The position numbers were made by a program, and so were the translations under genes. 64,000 bases of DNA from Mycolicibacterium duvalii (GTDB taxonomy: Bacteria; Actinomycetota; Actinomycetes; Mycobacteriales; Mycobacteriaceae). The first letter of the stretch is position 1. The number at the start of each line of letters is the position of its first letter. Below, piece by piece: positions 36,820 to 47,403 of this stretch. Under the pieces are notes generated by a model, which was not told where the DNA came from, ran no database searches, and worked only from the letters and a program-made list of their open reading frames with translations. The stretch covers positions 1,798,001-1,862,000 of the forward strand of contig NZ_AP022563.1 in the NCBI RefSeq assembly GCF_010726645.1, given 5' to 3'.

Positions 36820-36862
36820 TGAGCCGGACCTCCTTCTCCGCCTCACGGGACGGATCGTTAAA
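36820..36862 (-). promoter_or_regulatory. PyrR-binding loop in the pyrR leader
   Basis: The leader RNA contains TCCCGTGAGGCGGAGAAGGAGG (split: TCCCGTGAGGCGG then AGAAGGAGG), matching the GAGAGG-like, purine-rich PyrR-binding loop known from pyr leaders, and it covers the only Shine-Dalgarno sequence (AAGGAGG). No terminator stem follows, which fits translational repression by PyrR rather than attenuation. Confidence 0.6.
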
Positions 36863-36921
36863 GGATGTCGGAAACTGCGGCGAGCTTAGCACCGCTAGGC
36901 GGCGGCGCCGTATCCGGCAGG

Positions 36922-36927
36922 TAGCGT
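36922..36927 (+). promoter_or_regulatory. leaderless -10 box of the serine hydrolase gene
   Basis: TAGCGT lies 4 bases before the GTG at 36932 and 7 bases before the GTG at 36935. The spacing favours initiation at the second GTG on a leaderless transcript. Confidence 0.5.
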
Positions 36928-36931
36928 CTGC

Positions 36932-38140
36932 GTGGTGAATCTCGACCGCAACAAGGCGTCCATCTCCGAGGCGATCGACGCCGGCCTGCTGGCCGGAGCG
37001 GTCACCCTGGTCTGGCAGTCCGGAAAGGTGCTGCAGGTCAACGAGCTTGGCCATCGCGATGTCCGCGCCGGGTCACCGATGCGGCGCGACACCGTCTTCC
37101 GGATCGCGTCGATGACCAAGCCGGTCACGGTGGCCGCCGCGATGGCACTGATCGAAGAGGGCAAGCTCACACTGACCGACCGGGTCTCGACCTGGTTGCC
37201 CGAGCTCGCCGAGATGCGCGTGCTGGCCGAGCCGCGCGGGCCGCTGGATCGCACTGTGCCCGCGCAGCGGCACATCACCGTCGAAGACCTGATGACCCAT
37301 CGCAGCGGACTGGCCTACATGTTCTCGGTGCTCGGCCCGCTGTCCGATGCCTACCGCAGGCTGCCCACCCGCCAGGACCAGGACCGGTGGCTGTCCGAGC
37401 TGGCCGCCTTGCCGCTGGTGCATCAGCCCGGCGAACGGCTGACCTACAGCCATGCCACTGATGTGCTCGGAATCGTGTTGTCCCGTATCGAGGGCAAGCC
37501 GCTGAGTCAGGTGCTGGCCGAACGGATCTTCGAGCCGCTGGGGATGACCGACACCGGCTTTCACGTCGACCCGGCCGCGCGTGGCCGCGCCGCGACGATG
37601 TACTCACTCGATCCGGACAACGGATTGCGCGACGACGTGATGGGCCCGGCGCCGATCACCGATCCGCCGTTCTGCACCGGCGGGGCCGGGTTGTGGTCCA
37701 CTGCCGACGACTATCTGCGCTTCGCCCGCATGCTGCTGGCCGGCGGCACCGTCGACGGCATACGGGTGCTTTCCGAGGAATCGGTCGCGTCGATGCGCCG
37801 GGACCGCTTGACCGATGAGCAGAAACGCCACGATTTCCTCGGCGCACCGTTCTGGATCGGTCGCGGGTTCGGACTGAATCTGTCGGTCGTCACCGACCCT
37901 GCGAAGTCGCGCACCCTCTTCGGGCCGGGCGGCGCGGGCACGTTCTCGTGGCCGGGGGCGTACGGCACGTGGTGGCAAGCCGACCCGTCGGCCGATGTGA
38001 TTCTGATCTATCTGATTCAGAACCTGCCGAATTTGACGGTGGATGCGGCCGCGGCGGTCGCCGGCAACACGTCGCTGGCCAAGCTCCAGACCGCGCAACC
38101 CAAGTTCGTCCGGAGTACTTACCAGGCCTTGGAGATCTGA
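36932..38140 (+). CDS. serine hydrolase, beta-lactamase/class C PBP-like
   Basis: A 402-residue member of the class C beta-lactamase/D,D-peptidase/esterase superfamily (close in type to Rv1367c). The nucleophile motif is SMTK at 60-63 in FRIASMTKPVT; the second motif is YSH (about 172-174, LTYSHATDVLG); the C-terminal GPGGAGTFSWPGAYGTWW region replaces the KTG box. No signal peptide is present, so it is probably a cytosolic esterase rather than a cell-wall enzyme. The IS110 transposase gene ends only 20 bases downstream, but the reading frame appears complete. Confidence 0.88.
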   Translation: MVNLDRNKASISEAIDAGLLAGAVTLVWQSGKVLQVNELGHRDVRAGSPMRRDTVFRIASMTKPVTVAAAMALIEEGKLTLTDRVSTWLPELAEMRVLAEPRGPLDRTVPAQRHITVEDLMTHRSGLAYMFSVLGPLSDAYRRLPTRQDQDRWLSELAALPLVHQPGERLTYSHATDVLGIVLSRIEGKPLSQVLAERIFEPLGMTDTGFHVDPAARGRAATMYSLDPDNGLRDDVMGPAPITDPPFCTGGAGLWSTADDYLRFARMLLAGGTVDGIRVLSEESVASMRRDRLTDEQKRHDFLGAPFWIGRGFGLNLSVVTDPAKSRTLFGPGGAGTFSWPGAYGTWWQADPSADVILIYLIQNLPNLTVDAAAAVAGNTSLAKLQTAQPKFVRSTYQALEI

Positions 38141-38160
38141 TTCTGAGTTCCTAACGGATG

Positions 38161-39555
38161 TCAAACGGCGTGTTGGCTCGTAGGCTCGTGTTTGGCGGGC
38201 CTGGATGTTGGAGCGCTTGGCGACTCCTGTGACTCCTGGCCCGCCGCCTGTTTGCGGCGGTCGCGCATGCGTTGGTGACGGATGTTGTCGCGGCGCCGGG
38301 GTTGGATCTGGTAGCGCTCTTTGACGATCTTGCGGCCCTGAGCGTCGGTGATCGGGGTGCCGTCGACATCGCGCAGGACGTAGGGCTGGCCGTTGCGCAT
38401 GCAGGTAGCGATCCGGGTGACCAGCAGGGTGGCCAGGTGGCAGATCGCCGAGTCGTGGTGGCGGTCGCCGGTCATCAGTCGCTGGTATTTCGCGGCGATC
38501 TGCGGGTCGATCTTGCGGGCTTGATCAGCGGCGGTGTATAGCATTTCGCGCAGCAGGGGGTCGCCGGCCTTGGTGATCGAGGATTCGACCTTGCTCAGCC
38601 CGGACTGGCTGACCTTGGGGACCAGTCCGGTGTAGGCGCGGATCGCGGCCAGTGAGGTGAACCGGTGAGGATCACCGATCCGCCCAGCGATCACGGCGCT
38701 GATGACCGGTCCGACACCGGGAGCAGAAGCCACGATTGCCTTGGGGTCGGCGTCGGCGTAGAGGTTCGCGACCCGTTCATCGATCTGCTTGATCTGCCGG
38801 GTCAAAAACAGCGCCTGTTCGGCCTCGTGGGCGATGTCGTCGCCCAGTTCGGCGAAGTTCATCCCGTCGGGTCCCCACAGCATGAGGGTTTCCTTGGCTG
38901 CGACGATGAGTCCGGCGGCGTGGTCCTCGCGCCACGCGCCGCGGGACCGGGCGATCAGAAACCGGCTCAGACGTCCCTGGCCGAGTCGGATCACCGTATT
39001 CGGGTCGGCGTAGCGGGCGAGGAACTCCAACGCCGCGTTGCCGTAGTTCGAGCCGAGCACCGCATACCACGCTGGCCCGAGGAGCTCGACGAGCGCATCG
39101 AGCCGTGAATACACCGCCACCCGGCGTTTGATCATGGTGGAGCGCTGTCGGACCAAGCGCCGCAACGGGTCTGCCGGTCCCTGGCCGGAATACTCGCGCA
39201 ACCCTTCGGGATGAAGTAGCGGCAGCCGGGCCAGCAGCTCGGAGTCGATGCGATCGTTCTTGGTGTGCTTGGAGTAGTACTTGCGCAGATCCGCCGATTG
39301 GGTGGTAGGCACCATCACCACCCGGGCGCCGCGGCGGCGGAACCACTCGGCCAGCACGATCCATGCGTTACGGGTCGGCTCGACCACCACGGTCACGTCC
39401 GTGGCGTCGGCCAGGAACAGATCGGCCCACAACCGCTCCAAGTCCGCCGGCCGGGTCGAGAATTTCCGGCCCCGCCATACCGTGGTCCCGTCGCGGGCCA
39501 GCGTCGCTTGATGCGCCGCGCGCACCGCTACGTCGATTCCTAATGTCCATGCCAT
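38161..39555 (-). CDS. IS110-family DEDD transposase
   Basis: A 464-residue RNA-guided recombinase of the IS110 family. The N-terminal RuvC-like DEDD domain shows TLGIDVAVRAAH (Asp near 8), VTVVVEPTRNAW (Glu near 59) and HTKNDRIDSELLARL (Asp-Asp near 100); a coiled linker follows, then the Transposase_20 domain (about 275-370: IVASAPGVGPVISAVIAGRI, AIRAYTGLVPKVSQSG) that carries the serine nucleophile. The C-terminal tail of about 60 residues is basic and Ser/Pro-rich. An AGGAG ribosome site lies 10 bases before the ATG. The frame is intact, so the element may be active. Confidence 0.95.
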   Translation of the reverse strand: MAWTLGIDVAVRAAHQATLARDGTTVWRGRKFSTRPADLERLWADLFLADATDVTVVVEPTRNAWIVLAEWFRRRGARVVMVPTTQSADLRKYYSKHTKNDRIDSELLARLPLLHPEGLREYSGQGPADPLRRLVRQRSTMIKRRVAVYSRLDALVELLGPAWYAVLGSNYGNAALEFLARYADPNTVIRLGQGRLSRFLIARSRGAWREDHAAGLIVAAKETLMLWGPDGMNFAELGDDIAHEAEQALFLTRQIKQIDERVANLYADADPKAIVASAPGVGPVISAVIAGRIGDPHRFTSLAAIRAYTGLVPKVSQSGLSKVESSITKAGDPLLREMLYTAADQARKIDPQIAAKYQRLMTGDRHHDSAICHLATLLVTRIATCMRNGQPYVLRDVDGTPITDAQGRKIVKERYQIQPRRRDNIRHQRMRDRRKQAAGQESQESPSAPTSRPAKHEPTSQHAV

Positions 39556-39569
39556 CGTTGTGTGCTCCT

Positions 39570-39740
39570 GTCAGCCATCAATCCCTATTCACCCAGGTGG
39601 CTGACCATCGCGGCTGTGGCCCAGACATTCCCTAAGCAGGAGTCCACACCGACCGGCTGGCTCCAAGTTCCCGAACAAGGACACCGCTCGACCAGCCACC
39701 GAGCTCGCGAGCGGACCACTCAAATCTCAGGGATCACCAC
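39570..39740 (-). ncRNA. candidate IS110 bridge RNA
   Basis: The non-coding DNA 5' of the transposase folds, on its strand, into three stem-loops: 7 bp with a 17-base loop (arms 39708-39714 and 39684-39690), 6 bp with one bulge and a 13-base loop (39659-39664 and 39639-39645), and 8 bp with a 20-base loop (39598-39605 and 39570-39577). Multi-loop RNAs at this place act as bridge RNAs in the IS110 family, with one loop pairing to target and one to donor DNA. Limits, promoter and guide bases are not determined. Confidence 0.45.
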
Positions 39741-39808
39741 GCGTCCCAGTCGGACGTTCGGCCCGCCCGCGAACTCACACTCCAAAGCTAAATGTCGGAC
39801 CGTCCGCG

Positions 39809-39814
39809 TACAGT
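39809..39814 (+). promoter_or_regulatory. leaderless -10 box of the HNH gene
   Basis: TACAGT lies 7 bases before an in-frame GTG at 39822. This suggests that the HNH protein starts at 39822 rather than at the ATG at 39792, which has no ribosome site and would sit upstream of the transcript. Confidence 0.5.
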
Positions 39815-39821
39815 CGGGGAT

Positions 39822-41102
39822 GTGTTCGAAAGTGTGTTCGACTTGTCTGATGCGGCCGGTGAGGCGGAGCTGCGGGCGGTCGTCGAGCGCTGCGAGCGGC
39901 TCAAGTCGGCGGCCGCGGCGGCCCAGGCGCGGGCCACCGCGTTGTGGGCGGCCAATCGCCACGCCGCCGAGGACGCCGCCGGAGTCCGCAAGGACAAGCG
40001 CGGCAAAGGTTTGGCCGCCGAGATCGCGCTGGCGCGCCACGACGCCCCGGCCCAGGGCAACCGGCATCTCGGGTTCGCCCGGGCGCTGGTCCACGAGATG
40101 CCCCACACCCTGGCCGCGCTGGAAACCGGGGCGCTCACGGAGTGGCGGGCCACCCTGATCGTGCGCGAATCGGCCTGCCTGAGCGTCGAACACCGCCGCC
40201 AGTTGGACAAGGAACTGTGTGCCAATCCGGCGCGGCTGTCCGGCTGGGGCAACAAACGCGTCGAAGCCGAAGCCAAAAGCATCGCCGCGCGCCTGGACGC
40301 CGCGGCGGTCGTCGAGCGCATCGACAAAGCCGCCGCGGGCTGTGCGGTCACATGCCGGCCCGCGGCCAACAACATGGTCTACCTGACGGTGCGACTACCC
40401 CTGGCCCAGGGCGTCGGCGTCTACGCCGCCTGCAAACAGGCCGCCGACACCACCGTCGACGAACGCCCCCGCGGGCAGGTGATGGCCGAGACCATCTACC
40501 AGCGCGTGACCGGACGCGCGGCCACCGCGCCGGTCCCGGTGGCGCTGAACCTCGTGATGGCCGACACCACCCTGGCCGGCGACGACGACGAACTGGGCTG
40601 GCTGCCCGGCTACGGCCCCGTCCCGGCCGGGTTCTGCCGCGCCCTGATCGGCCAGGCCGCCCTCGACGACCAGACCCGGGCCACGCTGCGCCGCCTCTAC
40701 CGCCACCCGCAGTCCGGGCAACTGGTCGCGATGGAATCGCGTGCGCGGATCTTCCCCAAAGGCCTCGCCGCGCTGCTCGATCGCCGGGACCGCACCTGCC
40801 GCACGCCGTACTGCGACGCGCCGATCCGCCACCACGACCACGCCACCCCGCACCGCGCCGGCGGACCCACCAGCGCGCGCAACGGTCTCGGCGAATGCGA
40901 AGCCTGCAACTACGCCAAAGAAGCCCCCGGCTGGACCGTCACCACCAACGAGATCGCCGGCACCCACACCGCCCAGTTCCGCACCCCCACCGGCGCGGTC
41001 TACCAATCCACCGCCCCACCACTGCCCGGACCGCCACCACGACGGCGCAGCATCATCGAAGATGGCATCACCATCGACCTCATCACCTTCGACGCCGCAT
41101 GA
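39822..41102 (+). CDS. DUF222 / HNH endonuclease domain protein (13E12 family)
   Basis: A 426-residue member of the 13E12 repeat family, abundant and multi-copy in mycobacterial genomes. The N-terminal DUF222 helical domain spans about 1-270; the C-terminal HNH nuclease is at about 315-370 with CRTPYCDAPIRHHDHATPH and NGLGECEACNYAKEAPGW, giving the zinc-like Cys pairs and the HH/N/H core. Some relatives are linked to mobile DNA, but their role is unknown. It lies directly beside the IS110 element, which separates it from the serine hydrolase. Initiation at ATG 39792 (ten more residues) is the alternative. Confidence 0.88.
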   Translation: MFESVFDLSDAAGEAELRAVVERCERLKSAAAAAQARATALWAANRHAAEDAAGVRKDKRGKGLAAEIALARHDAPAQGNRHLGFARALVHEMPHTLAALETGALTEWRATLIVRESACLSVEHRRQLDKELCANPARLSGWGNKRVEAEAKSIAARLDAAAVVERIDKAAAGCAVTCRPAANNMVYLTVRLPLAQGVGVYAACKQAADTTVDERPRGQVMAETIYQRVTGRAATAPVPVALNLVMADTTLAGDDDELGWLPGYGPVPAGFCRALIGQAALDDQTRATLRRLYRHPQSGQLVAMESRARIFPKGLAALLDRRDRTCRTPYCDAPIRHHDHATPHRAGGPTSARNGLGECEACNYAKEAPGWTVTTNEIAGTHTAQFRTPTGAVYQSTAPPLPGPPPRRRSIIEDGITIDLITFDAA

Positions 41103-41129
41103 CCTCCGGCGGACGGCGAGTTCAGCTCG

Positions 41130-41606
41130 TCAGCTGGCCTCGCCACCACCTTGCATCGCCGCGGCAGCAGCCCGGATCTGCGGGGTCACCAGCATCACTT
41201 GGCCCAGCACCCCATTGACGAAGCCCGGCGAGTCGTCGGTGGACAGTTCTTTGGCCAGTTCGACCGCTTCGTCCACGGCGACGGGTTCGGGCACATCCTC
41301 GGCGTGCAGCAGCTCCCACACGGCGACCCGCAGAATCGCGCGATCCACGGCGGGTAGCCGGTCCAGCGTCCAGCCCTGCAGATGCGCCGAGATCAGGTCG
41401 TCCACGTGGGCGGCATGCTCGGTGACACCACGGGCCACCGTCACGGTGTAGGGGTTCAGCGCGGAGGTATCCCCCTTGTCGGCCAACGCATTCCGGGACT
41501 CCACGACGGCGGCCGGAGTGAGCCCGCGCGCTTCGGCCTCGAACAGCAGGTCGACGGCGCGTTTGCGGGCCTGGTGACGGCCACGGTCGGCGCGTCGGTC
41601 AGGCAT
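41130..41606 (-). CDS. nusB: transcription antitermination protein NusB
   Basis: NusB binds boxA of rRNA leaders with NusE (S10) to form antitermination complexes. The 158 residues contain [51 protein letters not shown] and [10 protein letters not shown], the standard NusB blocks. The ATG at 41606 lies within the last codons of efp (8-base overlap), so it is coupled to efp; longer frames are spurious. Confidence 0.96.
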   Translation of the reverse strand: MPDRRADRGRHQARKRAVDLLFEAEARGLTPAAVVESRNALADKGDTSALNPYTVTVARGVTEHAAHVDDLISAHLQGWTLDRLPAVDRAILRVAVWELLHAEDVPEPVAVDEAVELAKELSTDDSPGFVNGVLGQVMLVTPQIRAAAAAMQGGGEAS

Positions 41607-42162
41607 TGACCCTTCCCAGGTAGCTGCCGTCGCGGGAGTCCACCTTGAGCTTGTCACCGGTGTTGATGAACAGCGGCACCTGGATCTCGGCACCGGTTTC
41701 CACGGTCGCCGGCTTGGTGCCCGCGTTGGAGCGGTCGCCCTGCAGGCCCGGCTCGGTGTGGGTGACCTCGAGTTCGACGGTGACGGGCAGCTCCAGATAC
41801 AGCGGCGTGCCGTTGTGGAAGGCGATCTGCACCGGCATGCTCTCCAGCAGGAAGCCGGCCAGCCGGCCGACCAGCGACTCCGGCAACGGGTGCTGCTCGA
41901 AGTCCTCGGAGTCCATGAAGACGAAGTCGGAGCCGTCGCGGTACAGGTAGGTGGCGTCGCGGCGATCCACGGTCGCGGTCTCGACCTTGACGCCGGCGTT
42001 GTAGGTCTTGTCGACGGTCTTGCCGGACACCACATTCTTCAGCTTCGTCCGCACGAAGGCCGGCCCTTTGCCGGGCTTGACGTGCTGAAATTCGATGATC
42101 TGCCACAGCTGGCCGTCGATCACCAGGACGAGCCCATTCTTGAAGTCGGCGGTGGATGCCAC
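41599..42162 (-). CDS. efp: elongation factor P
   Basis: EF-P relieves ribosome stalling at proline runs. The 187 residues have three beta-barrel domains: [36 protein letters not shown] with the tip Lys at about 33 (PGKGPA), and a C-terminal [20 protein letters not shown]. The tip modification in actinobacteria is not certain; no epmA or earP gene is nearby. The GTG start has an AGGAG site 11 bases upstream and follows pepQ by 21 bases. Confidence 0.97.
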   Translation of the reverse strand: MASTADFKNGLVLVIDGQLWQIIEFQHVKPGKGPAFVRTKLKNVVSGKTVDKTYNAGVKVETATVDRRDATYLYRDGSDFVFMDSEDFEQHPLPESLVGRLAGFLLESMPVQIAFHNGTPLYLELPVTVELEVTHTEPGLQGDRSNAGTKPATVETGAEIQVPLFINTGDKLKVDSRDGSYLGRVNA

Positions 42163-42183
42163 GGTCGGTTGTACTCCTAGCCT

Positions 42184-43269
42184 CTAGAGGATCACCAGGT
42201 CCTTCGAGAACCCGGTCAGCAGTTCGGGGGCGTCTTCTGCGACCACCAGGGTGTCCTCGATGCGGACACCTCCGCGGTCGGGAAGGTAGACACCAGGCTC
42301 GACGGTCACCGCGGAGCCAGCAAGCAGTGTACCGGCGGCCGCGGCGTTGATTCCCGGCGCTTCGTGAATCTGCAGGCCCACGCCGTGCCCGAGGCCGTGA
42401 CCGAAGTTCTCGGCGAACCCGGCGTCGGCGATGACCTGACGGGAGGCAGCGTCGACATCCTTGAGCGCCGCGCCGGGGGCCAGGGCCTCGCGCCCGGCCC
42501 GCTGGGCGTCGGCGACCAGTGCGTAGACCTCCCGCTGCCAGTCGGCGACCGGCGCGAGCGCGAAGGTGCGCGTCATGTCCGAGTGATATCCGGCGACCAG
42601 GGCGCCGAAGTCGATCTTGACGAAGTCGCCCGCGGCCAGCACGGCGTCGGTGGGCCGATGATGGGGGATCGCCGAGTTGGTTCCGGTCGCGACGATGGTC
42701 TCGAACGACGCCCCGTCGGCGCCGTGCTCGAGCATGAGGGCCTCCAACTGATTGCGCACCGCCTTCTCGGTGCGGCCGGCCCGCAACCCGCCCTGGTCGA
42801 TCAAGTCGGTCAGCGCGGCGTCGGCCGCCTCGCACGCCAGCCGCAACAGCGCGATCTCACCGGCGTCCTTGACCTCACGCAGCTGTTCGACCAACCCGGC
42901 GGCCCGCATCAAGCGGCAGCCCTCACCAGCGGCCTCGGTCAGCTTGGCGAACGCGTCGACGGTCACCACGTGACTCTCGAACCCGAGACTTCGCACCCCG
43001 GCGTCGACGGCGCGGGCGACCAGGCGGGGCCCGCAGGCACGCTCGATGACCACCTCGGCGTCGGGTGACTGCGTCGCGGCCTGGGTGCGATAGCGACCGT
43101 CGGTGGCCAGCACCGGCGTGTCCTGGTCAGCCAAGATCAACAGCGCGGCGTTCGAGCCGGTGAATCCGGACAGGTACCGGACGTTGACCAGGTCCGATAC
43201 CAGGACGGCATCGAGCCCGGAATCGGCCAGCTTGCGACGCAAACGGTCGCGGCGCGCAGATATGGTCAC
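42184..43269 (-). CDS. pepQ: M24 family Xaa-Pro aminopeptidase/dipeptidase
   Basis: A 361-residue metallopeptidase removing residues next to proline. The N-terminal creatinase-like domain (about 1-130; NVRYLSGFTGSNAALLI) precedes the pita-bread catalytic domain with metal ligands in KIDFGALVAGYHSDMTRTF, FGHGLGHGVGLQIHEAP, TVEPGVYLPDRGGVRIED. It heads the pepQ-efp-nusB operon, a conserved order. A TAGCGT box 8 bases before the GTG suggests a very short or absent leader, back to back with the promoter of the divergent membrane gene. Confidence 0.94.
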   Translation of the reverse strand: MTISARRDRLRRKLADSGLDAVLVSDLVNVRYLSGFTGSNAALLILADQDTPVLATDGRYRTQAATQSPDAEVVIERACGPRLVARAVDAGVRSLGFESHVVTVDAFAKLTEAAGEGCRLMRAAGLVEQLREVKDAGEIALLRLACEAADAALTDLIDQGGLRAGRTEKAVRNQLEALMLEHGADGASFETIVATGTNSAIPHHRPTDAVLAAGDFVKIDFGALVAGYHSDMTRTFALAPVADWQREVYALVADAQRAGREALAPGAALKDVDAASRQVIADAGFAENFGHGLGHGVGLQIHEAPGINAAAAGTLLAGSAVTVEPGVYLPDRGGVRIEDTLVVAEDAPELLTGFSKDLVIL

Positions 43270-43277
43270 GGTGGTCG

Positions 43278-43294
43278 ACGCTACTCGCTAAGGT
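43278..43294. promoter_or_regulatory. divergent -10 boxes of pepQ and the B-4DMT gene
   Basis: TAGCGT on the minus strand (43278-43283) is 8 bases before the pepQ GTG, and TAAGGT on the plus strand (43289-43294) is 8 bases before the ATG at 43303. The whole intergenic gap is 33 bases. Confidence 0.45.
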
Positions 43295-43302
43295 GTGGCC
43301 CC

Positions 43303-43822
43303 ATGAGTAAGTGGTTGCTGCGCGGACTGGTGTTCGCCGCCCTGATGGTGATCGTCCGGTTACTGCAGGGAGCGATGATCAATGCGTGGGAAACCAAGGC
43401 GGGATTGATCAGCGCCATCCTGGTCGCGCTGTTCGCGCTGGTGGCCCTCGCGTGGGGCTACGTCGACGGCCGTAGCGATGCCCGCAGGAACCCCGATCCG
43501 GAACGTCGCGACGATCTGGCGATGGCCTGGCTGCTGGCCGGCCTGTTCGCCGGTGTGGTCAGCGGCCTGGTGGCCTGGCTGATCGGGATGTTCTACCAGA
43601 ACCTCTACGTCGAGGGCCTGATCAACGAGGTGACCACGTTCGCCGCGTTCACCGCGCTGCTGGTGTTCCTCAGCGCGATCATCGGCGTGGCGCTCGGCCA
43701 TTGGCTGGTCGACCGCAAGCGGCCCGACGAGCCGCGCCGCCGCGAGGGCGACGACGACCGCGCCGACACCGACGTGTTCGCCGCCGTGCGCGAAGACCAG
43801 ACTCAACCGGTCGAGAACCGTT

Positions 43823-43824
<2 letters not shown>
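43303..43824 (+). CDS. B-4DMT family membrane protein (Rv2536-like)
   Basis: A 173-residue protein with four predicted membrane helices (near 5-23, 35-53, 75-98, 110-132) and a charged tail (DRKRPDEPRRREGDDDRADT). The four-helix plan fits the B-4DMT group, proposed half-size relatives of drug/metabolite transporters; its substrate is unknown. It faces away from pepQ and converges on aroB with a 20-base gap, the same arrangement as in M. tuberculosis. Confidence 0.8.
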
Positions 43825-45561
<1,737 letters not shown>

Positions 45562-45562
<1 letters not shown>

Positions 45563-46785
45563 CAGCCCGAGGCCCTTGCCGGGTCGCTGTGCGGCTCCCG
45601 CTGCGCGACGGCGCGCAGATACCCGTCGATGTTCCTCCGCGTCTCGGTCAGCGAGTCACCGCCGAACTTCTGCAGCGCGGCGCGCGCGAGCACCAACGCG
45701 ACCATGGTCTCCACCACCACCCCGGCCGCGGGCACCGCGCAGACGTCGGAGCGCTGGTGGATCGCCACTGCCTCGTCACCGGTGGTCATGTCCACGGTGG
45801 CCAGCGCGCGCGGCACGGTCGAAATCGGTTTCATGGCCGCGCGCACCCGCACCGGCAGGCCGTTGGTCATGCCGCCCTCGAGGCCGCCGGCCCGGTTTGT
45901 CGACCGGGACACGCCGTCGGGCCCGGGGTACATCTCGTCGTGCGCGACGCTGCCGCGCCGACGGGCGGTTTCGAAGCCGTCGCCGATCTCGACGCCCTTG
46001 ATCGCCTGAATGCCCATCACCGCGGCCGCCAGCTGACTGTCCAGCCGGTTGTCACCGCTGGTGAACGATCCCAGCCCGACGGGCAGACCGTGCGCTACCA
46101 CTTCGACCACCCCGCCGAGGGTGTCGCCGTCCCGTTTGGCCGCTTCGATCTCGGCGATCATCGAGGTTTCCGCTGCCGCGTCGAACGCCCGCACCGGGCT
46201 GGCGTCGATGGCGGCGAGATCACCGGGGTGGGGCACCGGTCCGTCGTACGGGTCGGAGGCACCGATGGAGATCACATGCGACACGATCTCCACGCCCAGC
46301 GCCTGCTGCAGGAAGGCGCGGGCGAAGGTGCCCGCGGCCACCCGGGCAGCGGTCTCGCGGGCGCTCGCGCGCTCCAGAACCGGCCGTGCATCGTCGAATC
46401 CGTATTTGAGCATGCCCGCATAGTCCGCATGCCCGGGACGCGGACGCGTCAGCGGCGCGTTGCGCGCGGCGCTGTCGGCCAGCACGGCCGGATCGACCGG
46501 GTCGGGAGCCATCACGGTTTCCCATTTGGGCCACTCCGTGTTGCCGATCTCGATCGCGATCGGACCACCGAGGGTGCGGCCGTGGCGCATACCCGCCAGC
46601 ATGGTGATCTGATCCTGTTCGAACTTCATCCGAGCGCCGCGACCATAGCCGAGGCGGCGGCGCGCGAGCTGCGCGGCGATGTCCTCGGAGGCCACGTGGA
46701 CGCCCGCGACCATGCCTTCGACCACTGCTACTAGCGCACGGCCATGGGATTCACCGGCTGTCGTCCATCGCAACACGTGTCCCAT
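45562..46785 (-). CDS. aroC: chorismate synthase
   Basis: Makes chorismate from EPSP with reduced FMN; named aroF in M. tuberculosis. The 407 residues contain the three family signatures: [18 protein letters not shown], the [12 protein letters not shown] region with [16 protein letters not shown], and [17 protein letters not shown] near the end, plus [19 protein letters not shown]. It starts 15 bases after the TetR gene, whose operator may therefore influence it. Length normal. Confidence 0.97.
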
Positions 46786-46800
46786 TTTCGCACGACGGGC

Positions 46801-47403
46801 TCACTGTCCCGACCGCACCGCCATCGCACCGAGCACGCGGTCCACCTCGGCGACGGCATCGCGGTGCGCGCCAGGGGGATCGTCGGACCGGGCCACCGTC
46901 AACGCTGTCTCGCACAGCGCCCCGAACAGGAAGTGCGCGAACGGCTCCGCGGGCCGCGGGTCGATTCGGCCCGCCGCGACGGCCGCTGCGATGCCTGCGC
47001 ACATCAGCTCCAGCAGCGGTGTCTCCAACCGCCGGGTGGCGGTCCAGCCGATCGCGCTGAACGCTTCGATCAGCACGATGCGCTGCGTGGGCGGATCGCA
47101 GCAGTCCTGCAGGAACGCCCGGCACGCGGCGCAGAACGCGTCCCAGGGGTCCGCGCGGCCGCGGTAGGCAGCCAGCACCGACTGGGCAAGTCGGTCGATC
47201 TCGCGGGTGAACACCGCCTCGAACAGACGGGCCTTATTGTCGAAATGGTGATAAAGCGCACCCTTGGTCACCCCGGCCTGCGCGGCGACGGCCGCCAGCG
47301 ACGTCGCGTCGAACCCGTCGGCGGCGAACAGTCGGCGTGCCGCGTCGAGCAGCGCACCGGTGGTCGCCTCGGTGCGCTCGGCCTGGCTGCGCCGACTGCT
47401 CAC
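46801..47403 (-). CDS. TetR family transcriptional regulator
   Basis: A 200-residue TetR-type repressor. The N-terminal DNA-binding domain (about 10-57) has AARRLFAADGFDATSLAAVAAQAGVTKGALYHHFDNKARLFEAV, the classic helix-turn-helix; the rest is the helical ligand domain. The GTG overlaps the stop of the DUF3237 gene (GTGA), so both come from one transcript that likely starts at the palindrome at 47902-47922. This cassette interrupts the shikimate genes. The ligand is unknown. Confidence 0.93.
   Translation of the reverse strand: MSSRRSQAERTEATTGALLDAARRLFAADGFDATSLAAVAAQAGVTKGALYHHFDNKARLFEAVFTREIDRLAQSVLAAYRGRADPWDAFCAACRAFLQDCCDPPTQRIVLIEAFSAIGWTATRRLETPLLELMCAGIAAAVAAGRIDPRPAEPFAHFLFGALCETALTVARSDDPPGAHRDAVAEVDRVLGAMAVRSGQ

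Larger units (their letters stand above)
38150..39740 (-). mobile_element. IS110-family insertion sequence (limits approximate)
   Basis: One transposase gene plus about 150-220 bases of non-coding DNA upstream of it, lodged between the serine hydrolase and an HNH gene. IS110 elements lack true terminal inverted repeats and usually make no target duplication, so the ends cannot be read off one sequence; they lie somewhere in 38141-38160 on one side and about 39715-39790 on the other. The longer non-coding side is 5' of the transposase, as in the IS110 group rather than IS1111. Confidence 0.8.
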
